64,000 bases of DNA from an uncultured Acetatifactor sp. (GCA_910584235.1 CAJTZD010000019.1:3210-67209), one strand, 5' to 3'. Positions 7,725 to 15,722 are shown, counted from the first letter of the stretch. Program-made: numbers and translations. The notes: generated by a model not told the origin, from the sequence alone.

Positions 7725-8085
7725 GGAAAGCTTCCTCCAATCTGTCTTGTAATTCGGATAGGGTCAAGCCGGCCGCTTTCCCCTTTTCCACGGCTGTGCG
7801 AAAGTTTTCGTCGATGCTGTGGAGGTACTGGCGCCGGACCATCTCCGCATCCCCTTTCACGAAGCAGCCCCGCCCCTGTACGGTGTAAATCAGTCCCTCC
7901 GCCTCCAGGTCGCTGTAGGCCCTGGTGGTGGTGATGACGCTCACCCTTAAGTCCCTGGCTAGCTGGCGCATGGAAGTCAGGGGCTGATTGGGGGCTAGCT
8001 GGCCGTTCAGGATCTGGGCTTTGATCTGCATTTTGATCTGCTCATAGGTAGGGATATGGCTTTGCAGGGATATGTGGATATTCAT
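7708..8085 (-). CDS. GntR-family regulator, YtrA type
   Basis: Short GntR regulator of the YtrA branch, 125 residues. IPTYEQIKMQIKAQILNGQL and PSMRQLARDLRVS-like TSMRQLARDLRVSVITTTRA form the winged helix, followed by a brief all-helical dimerisation tail instead of a large ligand-binding domain. I start at the ATG at 8085, which has a full AGGAGGTGAT seven bases upstream; a GTG at 8097 lies inside that site. First gene of the GntR-ATPase-permease operon and probably its autorepressor. Confidence 0.85.
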   Translation of the reverse strand: MNIHISLQSHIPTYEQIKMQIKAQILNGQLAPNQPLTSMRQLARDLRVSVITTTRAYSDLEAEGLIYTVQGRGCFVKGDAEMVRRQYLHSIDENFRTAVEKGKAAGLTLSELQDRLEEAFHEQCH

Positions 8086-8174
8086 TTTGTGCATCACCTC
8101 CTGGCTGTTCGCATGCTTTTTGCGGTTCCGCCTGTAGTTTCAGGCAGGGTGGAGCCTATTTTTACAGAAGACTT

Positions 8175-8216
8175 ACTGTATATATTGAGTATATGCACTA
8201 TGGGCGATTTTGTCAA
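8175..8216 (-). promoter_or_regulatory. Promoter with overlapping dyad for the GntR-ABC operon
   Basis: On the minus strand TTGACA (8211-8216) and TATACT (8188-8193) are separated by 17 bp. An imperfect dyad, ACTGTATATA (8175-8184) and TATATGCACT (8190-8199), covers the -10 region, as expected for a YtrA-type autorepressor site. Confidence 0.7.
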
Positions 8217-8408
8217 TGGGAAAATGAAATAATGTGGGGATTCGCCGGGAACCGTAGGATTAGACGCAAATCCTATCGCTTTTTGTCCGTGCCTATGCTA
8301 TACTGGATAAGGAATTGCAGTAGATTTATCTGACAGGCCAGAAGAGAGGTGGCGATTTGTCATTTGCCGTGGATAGGGGGCTTGCCGCCCGAGGAGGCCA
8401 GTGTAATT

Positions 8409-8855
8409 TTGAAAATCATATTTGGAGAAGTGGAAGATTCTGTCTGTCATTCGCCCATTTATTTTGGCAATCGATATGAGGACGAGTGGATTACGGCTCC
8501 ATTGACAGTTGCCATGATTAAGGATATCGACAAATCGGAGGTAGTGGGGGCGCACCTGATTGAAAGCCCGGTGCTGGGGCCGATTTCGGTGAAAGAGATT
8601 TCAGGAGGCGTCAAGACATTGATTTTGATGGCCTTTGACCAGAGCGGCAAGGTCTTCAACGCTTCTTCCTGCGGGGACAACTGCGTGAAATGGATCGTGG
8701 AGCTTGGCAGGCAAAAGGACCTGACCATCAATCTGCATCATGTGATGGATTTCAGCTCCGTCCCGGTATTCGAAGCCGTCATGCTCAACACAGGGGCGAC
8801 TGTCCACAGTTATAGGGAATATCTGGAAGAGGCTATCAACATAAAGGAGCGCTGA
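8409..8855 (+). CDS. DUF4869-like protein of unknown function
   Basis: Probably a member of the uncharacterised DUF4869 family, recalled by its KIIFGEVEDSV start, the YEDEWITAPL segment and the central LIESPVLGPISVKEISGGVK block followed by FNASSCGDNC. No membrane segment or signal peptide is visible. The start is uncertain: the frame is open from a GTG at 8349, but the family begins at the KIIFGE segment, and a TTG at 8409 has GGAGG eleven bases upstream, giving about 148 residues. It sits three bases before a P-loop gene, so the two are likely co-translated. Function is unknown. Confidence 0.65.
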   Translation: MKIIFGEVEDSVCHSPIYFGNRYEDEWITAPLTVAMIKDIDKSEVVGAHLIESPVLGPISVKEISGGVKTLILMAFDQSGKVFNASSCGDNCVKWIVELGRQKDLTINLHHVMDFSSVPVFEAVMLNTGATVHSYREYLEEAINIKER

Positions 8856-8858
8856 TGC

Positions 8859-9443
8859 ATGAAAGGGAAATATCATATTGTCGTACAAAATAATAAGCTC
8901 CGTTATGACCTGGATATACGGCGGAACATCACAATCATTCGAGGGGACAGCGCCACGGGAAAGACGAAGCTGATCAGCCTTTTGGAGCAGGCAGCAGCTC
9001 TTGGGGAAAGCTCCGGTGTTGAAGTTCATTGTGAGCGCCCATGCAGGACGCTGGGCGGAGCCGACTGGAAGCTTGTACTGCCCAATCTCCATGAACATAT
9101 ACTTTTTCTGGATGAGGAAAACAGATTCGTGAAATCACAGGAATTTGCCGCCGCCGTGAAAGCTTCCGACAATTATTTTGTGATTGTCACCAAGGAAGAT
9201 TTGCCTAATCTGCCCTATTCGGTGGAAGAGATTTACGGTATCCATACTTCCGGCAAATATCATGACATGAAGCGGACTTATAATGAACTGTATCATATTT
9301 ATGGCACAGAAGTCTCGCCAGGCAAGGAAAAGCCGGAAACCGTGATTGTGGAGGATTCGAATTCGGGCTATGAATTTTTCCAAGCGGTTTGTGTTGAGAA
9401 CAGAATCGCCTGTACCAGTGCAGAAGGAAAATCTGCGAGATAA
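8859..9443 (+). CDS. P-loop protein paired with the DUF4869-like gene, possibly truncated
   Basis: 194-residue protein whose only clear motif is a Walker A, RGDSATGKTKL, at about residues 28-38, followed by LHEHILFLDEENRF, which may be a Walker B strand. I do not recognise the family. The C-terminus ends abruptly at AEGKSAR and the DNA then changes to the AT-rich operator region of the next operon, so the 3' end may have been lost. Its tight coupling to the gene upstream suggests a joint function. Confidence 0.55.
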   Translation: MKGKYHIVVQNNKLRYDLDIRRNITIIRGDSATGKTKLISLLEQAAALGESSGVEVHCERPCRTLGGADWKLVLPNLHEHILFLDEENRFVKSQEFAAAVKASDNYFVIVTKEDLPNLPYSVEEIYGIHTSGKYHDMKRTYNELYHIYGTEVSPGKEKPETVIVEDSNSGYEFFQAVCVENRIACTSAEGKSAR

Positions 9444-9461
9444 AAAATATTTTATACCCAG

Positions 9462-9519
9462 TTGACAACGCTGGACTATTGTGATAGTCTATAAATGAGC
9501 TCAGACTATTGCAATAGTC
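9462..9519 (+). promoter_or_regulatory. Promoter with two BlaI/MecI-type operators
   Basis: TTGACA (9462-9467) is followed by two related dyads. The first, GACTAT-TGTG-ATAGTC (9474-9489), lies where the -10 should be; the second, GACTATTGCAATAGTC (9504-9519), is a perfect 16-bp palindrome. Their centres are exactly 30 bp apart, about three helical turns, so two repressor dimers would sit on the same face. They precede a BlaI-type repressor gene. Confidence 0.82.
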
Positions 9520-9633
9520 CATTTTGCATTTAAAAAGCATAAACATACGATGTAAAACAAAAAGCAAGAAAAAACAAAAACAAGAAAAACCAAGTCAAAA
9601 ACAAAAACAAGAAACCGAAAGAAAGGAGATTCC

Positions 9634-9993
9634 ATGGACGGAAAGCTGTTTGATTCGGAACTGAAAGTCATGGAGGTTCTGTGGGAGCAGGGCCCCAGCT
9701 ATGCCAAGGATATCGTAGACATACTGGCCGGCCGCATTGGCTGGAACAAAAATACCACTTACACAGTCATCAAGAAATGCATGGAAAAAGGCGCCATTGA
9801 GCGCAGCGAGCCGGGATTCCTCTGCACGCCCCAAGTCACCAGGGAAGAGGTGGCAAAAAGCGAGACGGAGCAGCTCATTGACAAGATGTTCGGCGGCTCC
9901 AGCGAGCTGTTCTTTTCATCATTTCTAAAGAATCAGGGAATTTCGGAGGAAGATGCCCTCCGGCTTGCCCGCATGATAGAGGAGGCGAAATAA
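9634..9993 (+). CDS. BlaI/MecI/CopY-family repressor
   Basis: Transcriptional repressor of 119 residues with the typical LFDSELKVMEVLWEQGPSYA start, winged helix over residues 5-75 (GWNKNTTYTVIKKCMEKGAI is the recognition region) and a C-terminal dimerisation helix. AAAGGAG precedes the ATG. In this family the repressor is cut after its partner M56 protease is activated. The next gene begins immediately at the stop codon, and two operators stand upstream, so the pair is autoregulated. Confidence 0.9.
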   Translation: MDGKLFDSELKVMEVLWEQGPSYAKDIVDILAGRIGWNKNTTYTVIKKCMEKGAIERSEPGFLCTPQVTREEVAKSETEQLIDKMFGGSSELFFSSFLKNQGISEEDALRLARMIEEAK

Positions 9994-11667
9994 ATGCTGC
10001 ATTTTAGAATGAATATGCCATTTTTTCTCATGGCTTTTTATGGGAGCATCATGATTGTGGTGGTGCTCCTGCTGCGGGCGCTGCTTAAGAACAAGCTGCC
10101 CAAATTCGTGTTTCCCGTGCTGTGGGGCGTGGTGCTGGTGCGCCTGCTGGTGCCTTTTTCCTTAAGCAGCCCCTTAAGTCTGCCTGTGCCCGCCTGGCTG
10201 TCCGGACTGTCCGGATTTTCTCTGGCACAGTTCGAGGAGGCAGCGCTTTCAGAGGATGTGGCGCAGCTGCAGCCTGGCGGGGCAGCGCAGTGGGAAGGGG
10301 GAGGGTCTCCCGGCACCACAGCGCCGGAAGCCGCCGGTATGGTACAGCGCCCCTCGGTTCGGGAGAATCCGGATGGTGCCAGCGCAGAGAGCGTAAGCCA
10401 GACAGTGGCGGAGGAAGTGGTGTATGGCGCAGCCTCGGAGAGTTCCTCCTACAATGTCATAAACGAAAGTCCGCTCTTTTCTCAGAAGACAATGAGAAAG
10501 GCATTGCCTGCGTTCTACCTCCTGGGACTGGCTGTGGCGGCGGGAATCCTGGCATGGCAGAAGATTACCTACACGAAAAAGCTGCGGGGCGGCCTGCTGA
10601 TGGAGCACAATGAGACTGTGAACGAACTGCTGCGGGACATGGGGATGGGGCATGTGCTGGTGTTCTCCAGCGATGAGATTGCCTCCCCGCTGGTGTGCGG
10701 GCTGCTAAGTCCCCGCATCTATCTGCCCACCCGGATGGATTTTGGAAATCCTGTGCTGCTGCGTCATGTGCTGGCACATGAGGCCATGCATATCAGGCGC
10801 AGGGACAATCTTGTGAAAACCGTCATGCTGGCGGCCATCCTGCTGAACTGGTACAATCCGCTGGTGTGGCTGATGGCGAAATGTCTTGCCAGCGACCTGG
10901 AAGCCGCCTGTGACGCGGCCGTGCTTAGCCGATGTGGGGAGGATGAGCGGAAAGGCTACGCTTACAGCCTGCTGGCCATGGCGGTCAGTGCCAGCCGCAG
11001 TTCCCTGCTTTACAGCGCTTTCTCAAAGACAGAGGTGGAGAGGCGGGTGAAAGGCATTCTGGCATTTCGGAAAGTTTCGGCCTTTGCGTTGCTGACTTCC
11101 ACGCTGCTGCTGGCAGGGGGCACGGTGGCCTTTGCCACAGGGGGACAGGCGCCTTTTTCCCATGACCTGACCAGCTACTGCGCCAGTTCCAATTCCAGAT
11201 GGGGCGTGCGGGTGGAAATCGCCCGGGACATCGCCCTGGGGGAGCACCCCCAGAAGAGAGCGGAGGAGGTAGTGTTCTCCGTGCTGGACGTGGACGCTAC
11301 CCAGGATCCGGACATCATCCGGGAGGAGATCCAGGCAGCGCTTGCCCGGGAGTTCGGTGTGGAGCGGAGCGCTTTTGACGTGGCAGTAAGCCTGTGCCTG
11401 GACTCGGAGACAGTGGATGCCCAATATGCCGATTGGGGGATCACCCGGCTGGACAATGGCTTCCTGCGCTACCAGGGGGAGCAGGTGCGCACCTATCGGG
11501 ACGAGATGCTGGGCTCCTATCAGAGCCGGGAAGAGGGGCCTGTAGATATCGTTGTGGAAAGAAATCGCCTGGGCGAGATTACAGCTGTCTCAGCCGTACA
11601 TGAGGGAGACGCGGAGTACGACAGGCGCACCAGGGAACTGGGGCAGTACGTCTTCTATTATTATTGA
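9994..11667 (+). CDS. BlaR1/MecR1-type M56 membrane metalloprotease
   Basis: Membrane sensor-protease of 557 residues. Two N-terminal membrane segments (about 9-28 and 38-58) are followed by a 110-residue Ser/Gly/Ala-rich extracytoplasmic linker, another segment near 170-190, and the M56 zinc protease domain with HEAMH near residue 262 and the downstream EAACDAAV glutamate. A membrane segment near 365-385 leads to a final outward domain of about 170 residues. That domain is not the penicillin-binding sensor of classical BlaR1, since no SxxK/SxN/KTG set is visible, so the trigger is probably not a beta-lactam. It starts directly at the repressor's stop codon. Confidence 0.87.
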   Translation: MLHFRMNMPFFLMAFYGSIMIVVVLLLRALLKNKLPKFVFPVLWGVVLVRLLVPFSLSSPLSLPVPAWLSGLSGFSLAQFEEAALSEDVAQLQPGGAAQWEGGGSPGTTAPEAAGMVQRPSVRENPDGASAESVSQTVAEEVVYGAASESSSYNVINESPLFSQKTMRKALPAFYLLGLAVAAGILAWQKITYTKKLRGGLLMEHNETVNELLRDMGMGHVLVFSSDEIASPLVCGLLSPRIYLPTRMDFGNPVLLRHVLAHEAMHIRRRDNLVKTVMLAAILLNWYNPLVWLMAKCLASDLEAACDAAVLSRCGEDERKGYAYSLLAMAVSASRSSLLYSAFSKTEVERRVKGILAFRKVSAFALLTSTLLLAGGTVAFATGGQAPFSHDLTSYCASSNSRWGVRVEIARDIALGEHPQKRAEEVVFSVLDVDATQDPDIIREEIQAALAREFGVERSAFDVAVSLCLDSETVDAQYADWGITRLDNGFLRYQGEQVRTYRDEMLGSYQSREEGPVDIVVERNRLGEITAVSAVHEGDAEYDRRTRELGQYVFYYY

Positions 11668-11832
11668 GGAACATGGACGTGACATAATAATGTGCCCGGA
11701 CAGGAAATGCCTGCAAAGGACTTAACCGGCATCGGATTTTTGCCGATATAAAAATGGAGGAAATCACTGGACCAGAAGATACCTCCCTAAAAGATTTCAG
11801 GTTCTACAGGATAAAAGCAGCCCCGATGCGCA
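11668..11832 (+). other. Intergenic region upstream of the Y RNA
   Basis: No supported gene. A small hairpin ATCGG-ATTTTTG-CCGAT (11731-11747) and a longer pairing of GGAGG (11756-11760) with CCTCC further on could serve as the end of the protease transcript. No convincing -35/-10 pair for the RNA was found, although the AT-rich TATAAAAAT and GGATAAAAG stretches are possible -10 elements. Confidence 0.4.
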
Positions 11833-11943
11833 GGAGACGGTTACTTCGACAGATAATCGCGTTGTTATGGGTTCGAGTCCCATCTGCCGGGAGACCGGCA
11901 GTAGCTCAATGGTAGAGTACGAGGCAGAGCACGACACACCGTC
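11833..11943 (+). ncRNA. yrlA: Y RNA (YrlA-like) with tRNA-like module, partner of Ro60
   Basis: The core reads as a tRNA opened at the anticodon and closed at the acceptor end. In order: T-stem ATGGG (11867-11871), T-loop TTCGAGT, CCCAT (11879-11883); acceptor 3' strand CTGCCGG (11884-11890); GAGA, a GNRA tetraloop; acceptor 5' strand CCGGCAG (11895-11901), perfectly complementary; TA; D-stem GCTC, D-loop AATGGTA with its GG, and GAGT. Outside this, GACGGT (11836-11841) pairs with ACCGTC (11938-11943) and TCG (11846-11848) with CGA (11932-11934) across an internal loop, forming the bulged terminal helix that Ro60 binds in Y RNAs. Capping of the acceptor stem and tRNA mimicry are known traits of bacterial YrlA RNAs, and a Ro60 gene lies 820 bp downstream. 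Exact ends are inferred. Confidence 0.85.
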
Positions 11944-11971
11944 CCCGTCCTTTCTCGGGGCTTTGTTTTTT
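11943..11971 (+). terminator. Rho-independent terminator of the Y RNA
   Basis: CCCCG (11943-11947) and CGGGG (11956-11960) form a stem with an eight-base loop, followed by CTTTGTTTTTT. It starts where the Ro60-binding helix closes, so it defines the RNA's 3' end. Confidence 0.8.
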
Positions 11972-12058
11972 GGACAGAATTGAATACTACTACGAATCCG
12001 TAGGAAAATATCCGCATAGGGAACGCCGGAAAAGGAAATGCCGGAAATAGGAGAAAAG

Positions 12059-12574
12059 ATGATTATATTGATAACAGGCGCATCACATACAGGTAAAACC
12101 GTGCTTGCCCAAAACCTGCTTGAAAAATATAAATATCCGTATTTGTCAATAGACCATTTGAAAATGGGTCTCATCCGCAGCGGCTACACCAGGCTTACAC
12201 CTGAGGATGATGATGAACTGACAGATTACTTGTGGCCTGTGATTCGCGAAATGATGAAAACAGCCATAGAGAACAAGCAGAACCTGATCGTGGAAGGATG
12301 CTATATTCCTTTTGACTGGGAAAGGGATTTCGAAAAGGAGTACCTCAGGCACATTAGATACTATTGCCTTGTATTTAGCGAGCGCTATATAAGGAACCAT
12401 TTTGCCGATATAAAAAGCTACGCAAACGCTGTTGAAAACCGTTTGGACGATGCAGGGTGCACGATGAAAAGCGTTTTGGAAGAAAATTCTAAATTTTTAG
12501 AGCTTGCCCAAAAGCACAATGTAAATTATATGCTTATTGACGACAAGTATGAGATAAACATTGATTTATGCTAA
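12059..12574 (+). CDS. Small P-loop kinase-like protein (AAA_33/adenylate-kinase-like)
   Basis: Cytosolic P-loop protein of 171 residues. Walker A is GASHTGKT near residue 8, SIDHLKMGLIRSG follows like a substrate-binding helix, and NLIVEGCYIPFDW resembles the second kinase strand. Such proteins are often labelled adenylate kinase or 2-phosphoglycerate kinase, but the fold also includes polynucleotide kinases, so the substrate is open. AGGAG sets the ATG at 12059; an in-frame ATG at 12038 is less favourable. It lies between the Y RNA and the Ro60 gene on the same strand, but its AT-rich composition differs from Ro60's, which suggests separate acquisition. Confidence 0.75.
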   Translation: MIILITGASHTGKTVLAQNLLEKYKYPYLSIDHLKMGLIRSGYTRLTPEDDDELTDYLWPVIREMMKTAIENKQNLIVEGCYIPFDWERDFEKEYLRHIRYYCLVFSERYIRNHFADIKSYANAVENRLDDAGCTMKSVLEENSKFLELAQKHNVNYMLIDDKYEINIDLC

Positions 12575-12584
12575 CAACCACCTG

Positions 12585-12664
12585 CCATTGGAATGCCTTT
12601 CTTCCATTGGAATGCCTTTCTTCCATGGAATGCTCTTCTTCCATGGAATGCTCTTCTTCCATTG
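12585..12664 (+). repeat. Short tandem repeat of CCATTGGAATGCC/TTTCTT units
   Basis: Four and a partial fifth unit begin at 12585, 12604, 12623, 12641 and 12659. The first two are 19 bp (CCATTGGAATGCCTTTCTT), the next two 18 bp (CCATGGAATGCTCTTCTT). The shorter units contain the palindrome TTCCATGGAA. The array lies between the kinase gene and the Ro60 gene and is probably untranslated. Confidence 0.8.
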
Positions 12665-12761
12665 ATCCCCGGCTTGCCGGCGGCAGATGCCAACGCCATA
12701 AGCCGTGGGCAAATTTGATGGCTCGCGTGGATAGAATGAAAAGAGGACAGGAGGTCAGAAA

Positions 12762-14402
12762 ATGAGCCGTTTTCGAGAGGTTCTTAATTCAGCCAGAAAA
12801 AACGAGACAGTGGAAAACTTCATGGGAGGCGAGTCCTACCGCGTAAGCCCGCTGGAAACCCTGAAGATGATTACGGCCTCCTCCATCTTCGGCGAGCCCT
12901 CCTACTATCGCGATGGCGGATTGGGCAGAGCCGTCAGGGACGCAAAATACAAATGCTGTGCGCTCCTGGAGGGATATCTGCTCTTCGGCAGCGCATGGGA
13001 CGGCCGCACCACCACGGAAATCATGGAGAGCGCCATAGACCAGGCCCTGGAGGCTGACTTTGAGGGGACACTGCGCTGGGCCGCCACATTGCGGACGGAC
13101 TTTTTCATGCGCCTGAACCCCCAGGTCATCATGGTCAGGGCGGCGCTGCATCCCGGGCGGCAGGAATTTACCCGGGCGAATCCGGGCCTGTTCGGAGAGC
13201 TGGAGCGCCGGGTCATGAGCCGGGGAGACGACGCCCTGTCCCAGCTGGCCTATTTCCTTTATAGCAATCAGGGAAAGCAGAAGATGCCCAGCCTCCTAAA
13301 GCGTTCCATAGCGGCAAAGCTGGAGCGGCTGGACCCCTATGAAGCCGCAAAGTACAAAAACGCGGAGATGGGTTTGAAAGACGCTGTCCGCATCACCCAC
13401 GCCCATTCCGCTGTTATAGACGAGTTTATGCAGACCGGCGGCATCGAACTGCCTCCCGGGAAGAAGACCTGGGAGAACCTGCGCTCGGAGGGCCTGGGCT
13501 GGAAAGAGATCCTTTCGCAGATTTCCATGGGCCATATGGCGCTGATTCGAAATCTGCGGGGCGTATTTTCCGAGATAGAGGACGCCGTTTTCTGCGAAGA
13601 ATATCTAAAGCGGCTGAAAGCCGGCGTGGCGGGGGGCAGGCAGTTTCCTTTCCGGTATTACAGCGCCTATAAAGCAGTGGAAAAGAGCGAGTGTGCCCAC
13701 AAGCCCCGCATCATGGACGCCCTGGAGGAATGCATAGACCTTTCCATGGAGAATATCCCTAAGTTCCGGGGCAAGACCATGTGCCTTTCGGATAATTCCG
13801 GCTCCGCCTGGGGCGCCATCCCCTCGGAATACGGTACAGTCCAGATAGCAGTCATCGACAACCTCTCATCCGTCATTGCCGCGGCGGCCTCGGAGGAGGG
13901 CTATGTGGGCAAATTCGGGAACCGTCTGAAAATTTTCCCGGTCTCCGGACGGGGTCAGATTCTGCGCCAGTGTAAAGAAATATCCGAACAGATGTATACG
14001 GATGTGGGCTCGGCCACCGAGGGCGGCATCTGGGAATTCTTCATAAATGCCATTCGAAAGAAAGAGCACTGGGACCAGATCTTCATCTACTCCGACCAGC
14101 AGGCGGGCCATGGCGGCCTGTACGGAACCGACGCCCAGAAGCGGGAATACCGGGAAAAGGGCTTCGCATGCCAGCGGGACAGCCGGGGACAGGGGGACTA
14201 TATCAATGTCTTTGAACTGGTTCTGGAATACAGACGGAAAGTCAATCCGAAAGTGAATGTATTTTCCATTCAGACTGCCGGCTACAACAATGTCTGCATC
14301 CCGGAGTACGCCTACCGCACCTGCATCCTCTATGGATGGACCGGAAAGGAACTGAATTTTGCCAGGCAGATGATCGATCTTTGGGACGGACAGCAGGGCT
14401 GA
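12762..14402 (+). CDS. rsr: Ro60/Rsr homologue (TROVE-vWA RNA-binding ring protein)
   Basis: Bacterial orthologue of the Ro 60-kDa autoantigen, 546 residues, the normal length. Residues about 20-330 are the TROVE domain, a ring of helical repeats that binds Y RNA on its outside and misfolded RNA 3' ends in its hole. LSDNSGS near residues 341-347 is the MIDAS (DxSxS) of the C-terminal von Willebrand A domain, and GSATEGG and IYSDQQAG supply the later metal-site loops. AGGAGGT seven bases upstream fixes the ATG. In studied bacteria the protein works with Y RNA and exoribonucleases such as PNPase in RNA quality control and stress survival. A YrlA-like RNA lies upstream; no rtcB or rtcA gene is visible in the window. 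Confidence 0.93.
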   Translation: MSRFREVLNSARKNETVENFMGGESYRVSPLETLKMITASSIFGEPSYYRDGGLGRAVRDAKYKCCALLEGYLLFGSAWDGRTTTEIMESAIDQALEADFEGTLRWAATLRTDFFMRLNPQVIMVRAALHPGRQEFTRANPGLFGELERRVMSRGDDALSQLAYFLYSNQGKQKMPSLLKRSIAAKLERLDPYEAAKYKNAEMGLKDAVRITHAHSAVIDEFMQTGGIELPPGKKTWENLRSEGLGWKEILSQISMGHMALIRNLRGVFSEIEDAVFCEEYLKRLKAGVAGGRQFPFRYYSAYKAVEKSECAHKPRIMDALEECIDLSMENIPKFRGKTMCLSDNSGSAWGAIPSEYGTVQIAVIDNLSSVIAAAASEEGYVGKFGNRLKIFPVSGRGQILRQCKEISEQMYTDVGSATEGGIWEFFINAIRKKEHWDQIFIYSDQQAGHGGLYGTDAQKREYREKGFACQRDSRGQGDYINVFELVLEYRRKVNPKVNVFSIQTAGYNNVCIPEYAYRTCILYGWTGKELNFARQMIDLWDGQQG

Positions 14403-14479
14403 GCAAGTCCGGGATGATACGGAGGAGTCCCGGAGAGGTTTCCGACAAATCCAAAGAAAAAATGCAAGACTATAATTTT

Positions 14480-14525
14480 AGAAAGGATATTTCCCCATAA
14501 GATAGGGGGGTATCCTTTCTTTTTT
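14480..14525 (+). terminator. Terminator of the Ro60 gene
   Basis: AGAAAGGATA (14480-14489) pairs perfectly with TATCCTTTCT (14511-14520), with an inner CCCC/GGGG pairing, followed by TTTTT. Confidence 0.9.
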
Positions 14526-14675
14526 GCGCTCTGCCCTGCCACTGCGGAATTTGTCATAAAACAAAGAATCCTGTCAAAATAAAAAGAGGGGAATTATGCA
14601 ATATGCACAAAAATACATTGTGGATTATATACATATAAGATAAGATTTTTATACTACAAAGTCACTTTTTTTAGA

Positions 14676-14704
14676 TTGTTGTATAAAAGATGCCATGTTA
14701 TACT
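14676..14704 (+). promoter_or_regulatory. Promoter of the first sugar ABC transporter operon
   Basis: TTGTTG (14676-14681) and TATACT (14699-14704) are separated by 17 bp within a strongly AT-rich region that runs from 14540 to 14750. No separate operator was recognised. Confidence 0.6.
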
Positions 14705-14774
14705 AAAAACTATGAAATTACATATAAAACTTGCATATCACCAAAAGTAAATGAAAAAGCAAGGAGGACAGGGA

Positions 14775-15722
14775 ATGGCAGGAGACAAGAAGAAAGTAAA
14801 GGGAAAGAGACGCCGCTGGAGGCGTGATGACACGGAACTGACTCTGTTGGCGCTGCCGACAACGATCTGGTATTTTCTATTTTCTTTTTTGCCAATGTTC
14901 GGTATCGTGATCGCATTCAAGGAATTCAAGATCAACGGCGGATTTCTGAAGAGCTTCTTCACCAGCAAGTGGGTGAGGTTCAACAATTTCAAGTTCCTCT
15001 TTGCGTCAAAGGATATTTGGCTGATTCTCAGAAACACGCTGGCTTACAACATTGTGTTCATTATCCTGGGAATCGTGATCCCCGTGGCGGCAGCCATCGC
15101 CATCGGACAGATCCATTCCAAGCGGATGGCAAAGGTGTATCAGACAGCCATGTTCATGCCCTACTTCCTGTCCTGGGTGGTAGTCACTGCGCTGGTATGG
15201 GCTTTCCTGAGCTTTGACAAGGGCCTTTTGAACAATCTGCTGGAGTCATTGGGATATGACCGTCAGCAATGGTATATGAAGAAAGAGATGTGGCCGCCTT
15301 TCCTCGTATTTATGAATCTGTGGAAAGGTGTCGGCTACGGAATGGTAGTCTATCTGGCCACCATTACGGGCATTGACAAGACCTATTATGAAGCCGCAGG
15401 GATTGACGGCGCCACGATCTGGCAGCAGATCCGCTATATAACTCTGCCGCTGATGAAGAATGTTATTATTATGATGTTCATCATGAAAGTGGGAAGCATT
15501 TTCTACTCCGATTTCGGTCTGTTCTACCAGGTGCCCAGAGACTCCAACTCGCTGTATGACGTGGTCTACACGCTGGATGTCTATGTATACAAACAGTTGC
15601 GGACTTCTACCACAGGTATGTCGGCTGCCGCCGCATTTATACAGTCTGTGGCCGGATGTATCACGATTCTGACCGCTAATGCCATCGTGAGAAAGATTGA
15701 CCGTGAGAGCGCGATGATTTGA
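14775..15722 (+). CDS. Sugar ABC transporter permease, LplB/YteP type
   Basis: Inner-membrane permease of a carbohydrate importer, 315 residues, six membrane segments after a basic N-terminal stretch. FLPMFGIVIAFKEFKINGGF is the family's usual first segment, and the EAAGIDGATIWQQIRYITLP loop is the EAA motif that docks the ATPase. GGAGG seven bases upstream favours the ATG at 14775 over the one at 14751. No ATPase gene is present in this operon, as is usual for Lpl-type systems, which share a common MsmK-like ATPase encoded elsewhere. Confidence 0.9.
   Translation: MAGDKKKVKGKRRRWRRDDTELTLLALPTTIWYFLFSFLPMFGIVIAFKEFKINGGFLKSFFTSKWVRFNNFKFLFASKDIWLILRNTLAYNIVFIILGIVIPVAAAIAIGQIHSKRMAKVYQTAMFMPYFLSWVVVTALVWAFLSFDKGLLNNLLESLGYDRQQWYMKKEMWPPFLVFMNLWKGVGYGMVVYLATITGIDKTYYEAAGIDGATIWQQIRYITLPLMKNVIIMMFIMKVGSIFYSDFGLFYQVPRDSNSLYDVVYTLDVYVYKQLRTSTTGMSAAAAFIQSVAGCITILTANAIVRKIDRESAMI

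Noticed and set aside
11867..11918. A circularly permuted or tandemly broken tRNA gene
   Set aside because: The halves fit one tRNA, but the acceptor strands are joined by a GNRA loop, the anticodon stem is poor, no CCA or discriminator is encoded, and a Ro60 gene lies nearby. A Y RNA explains all of this better.
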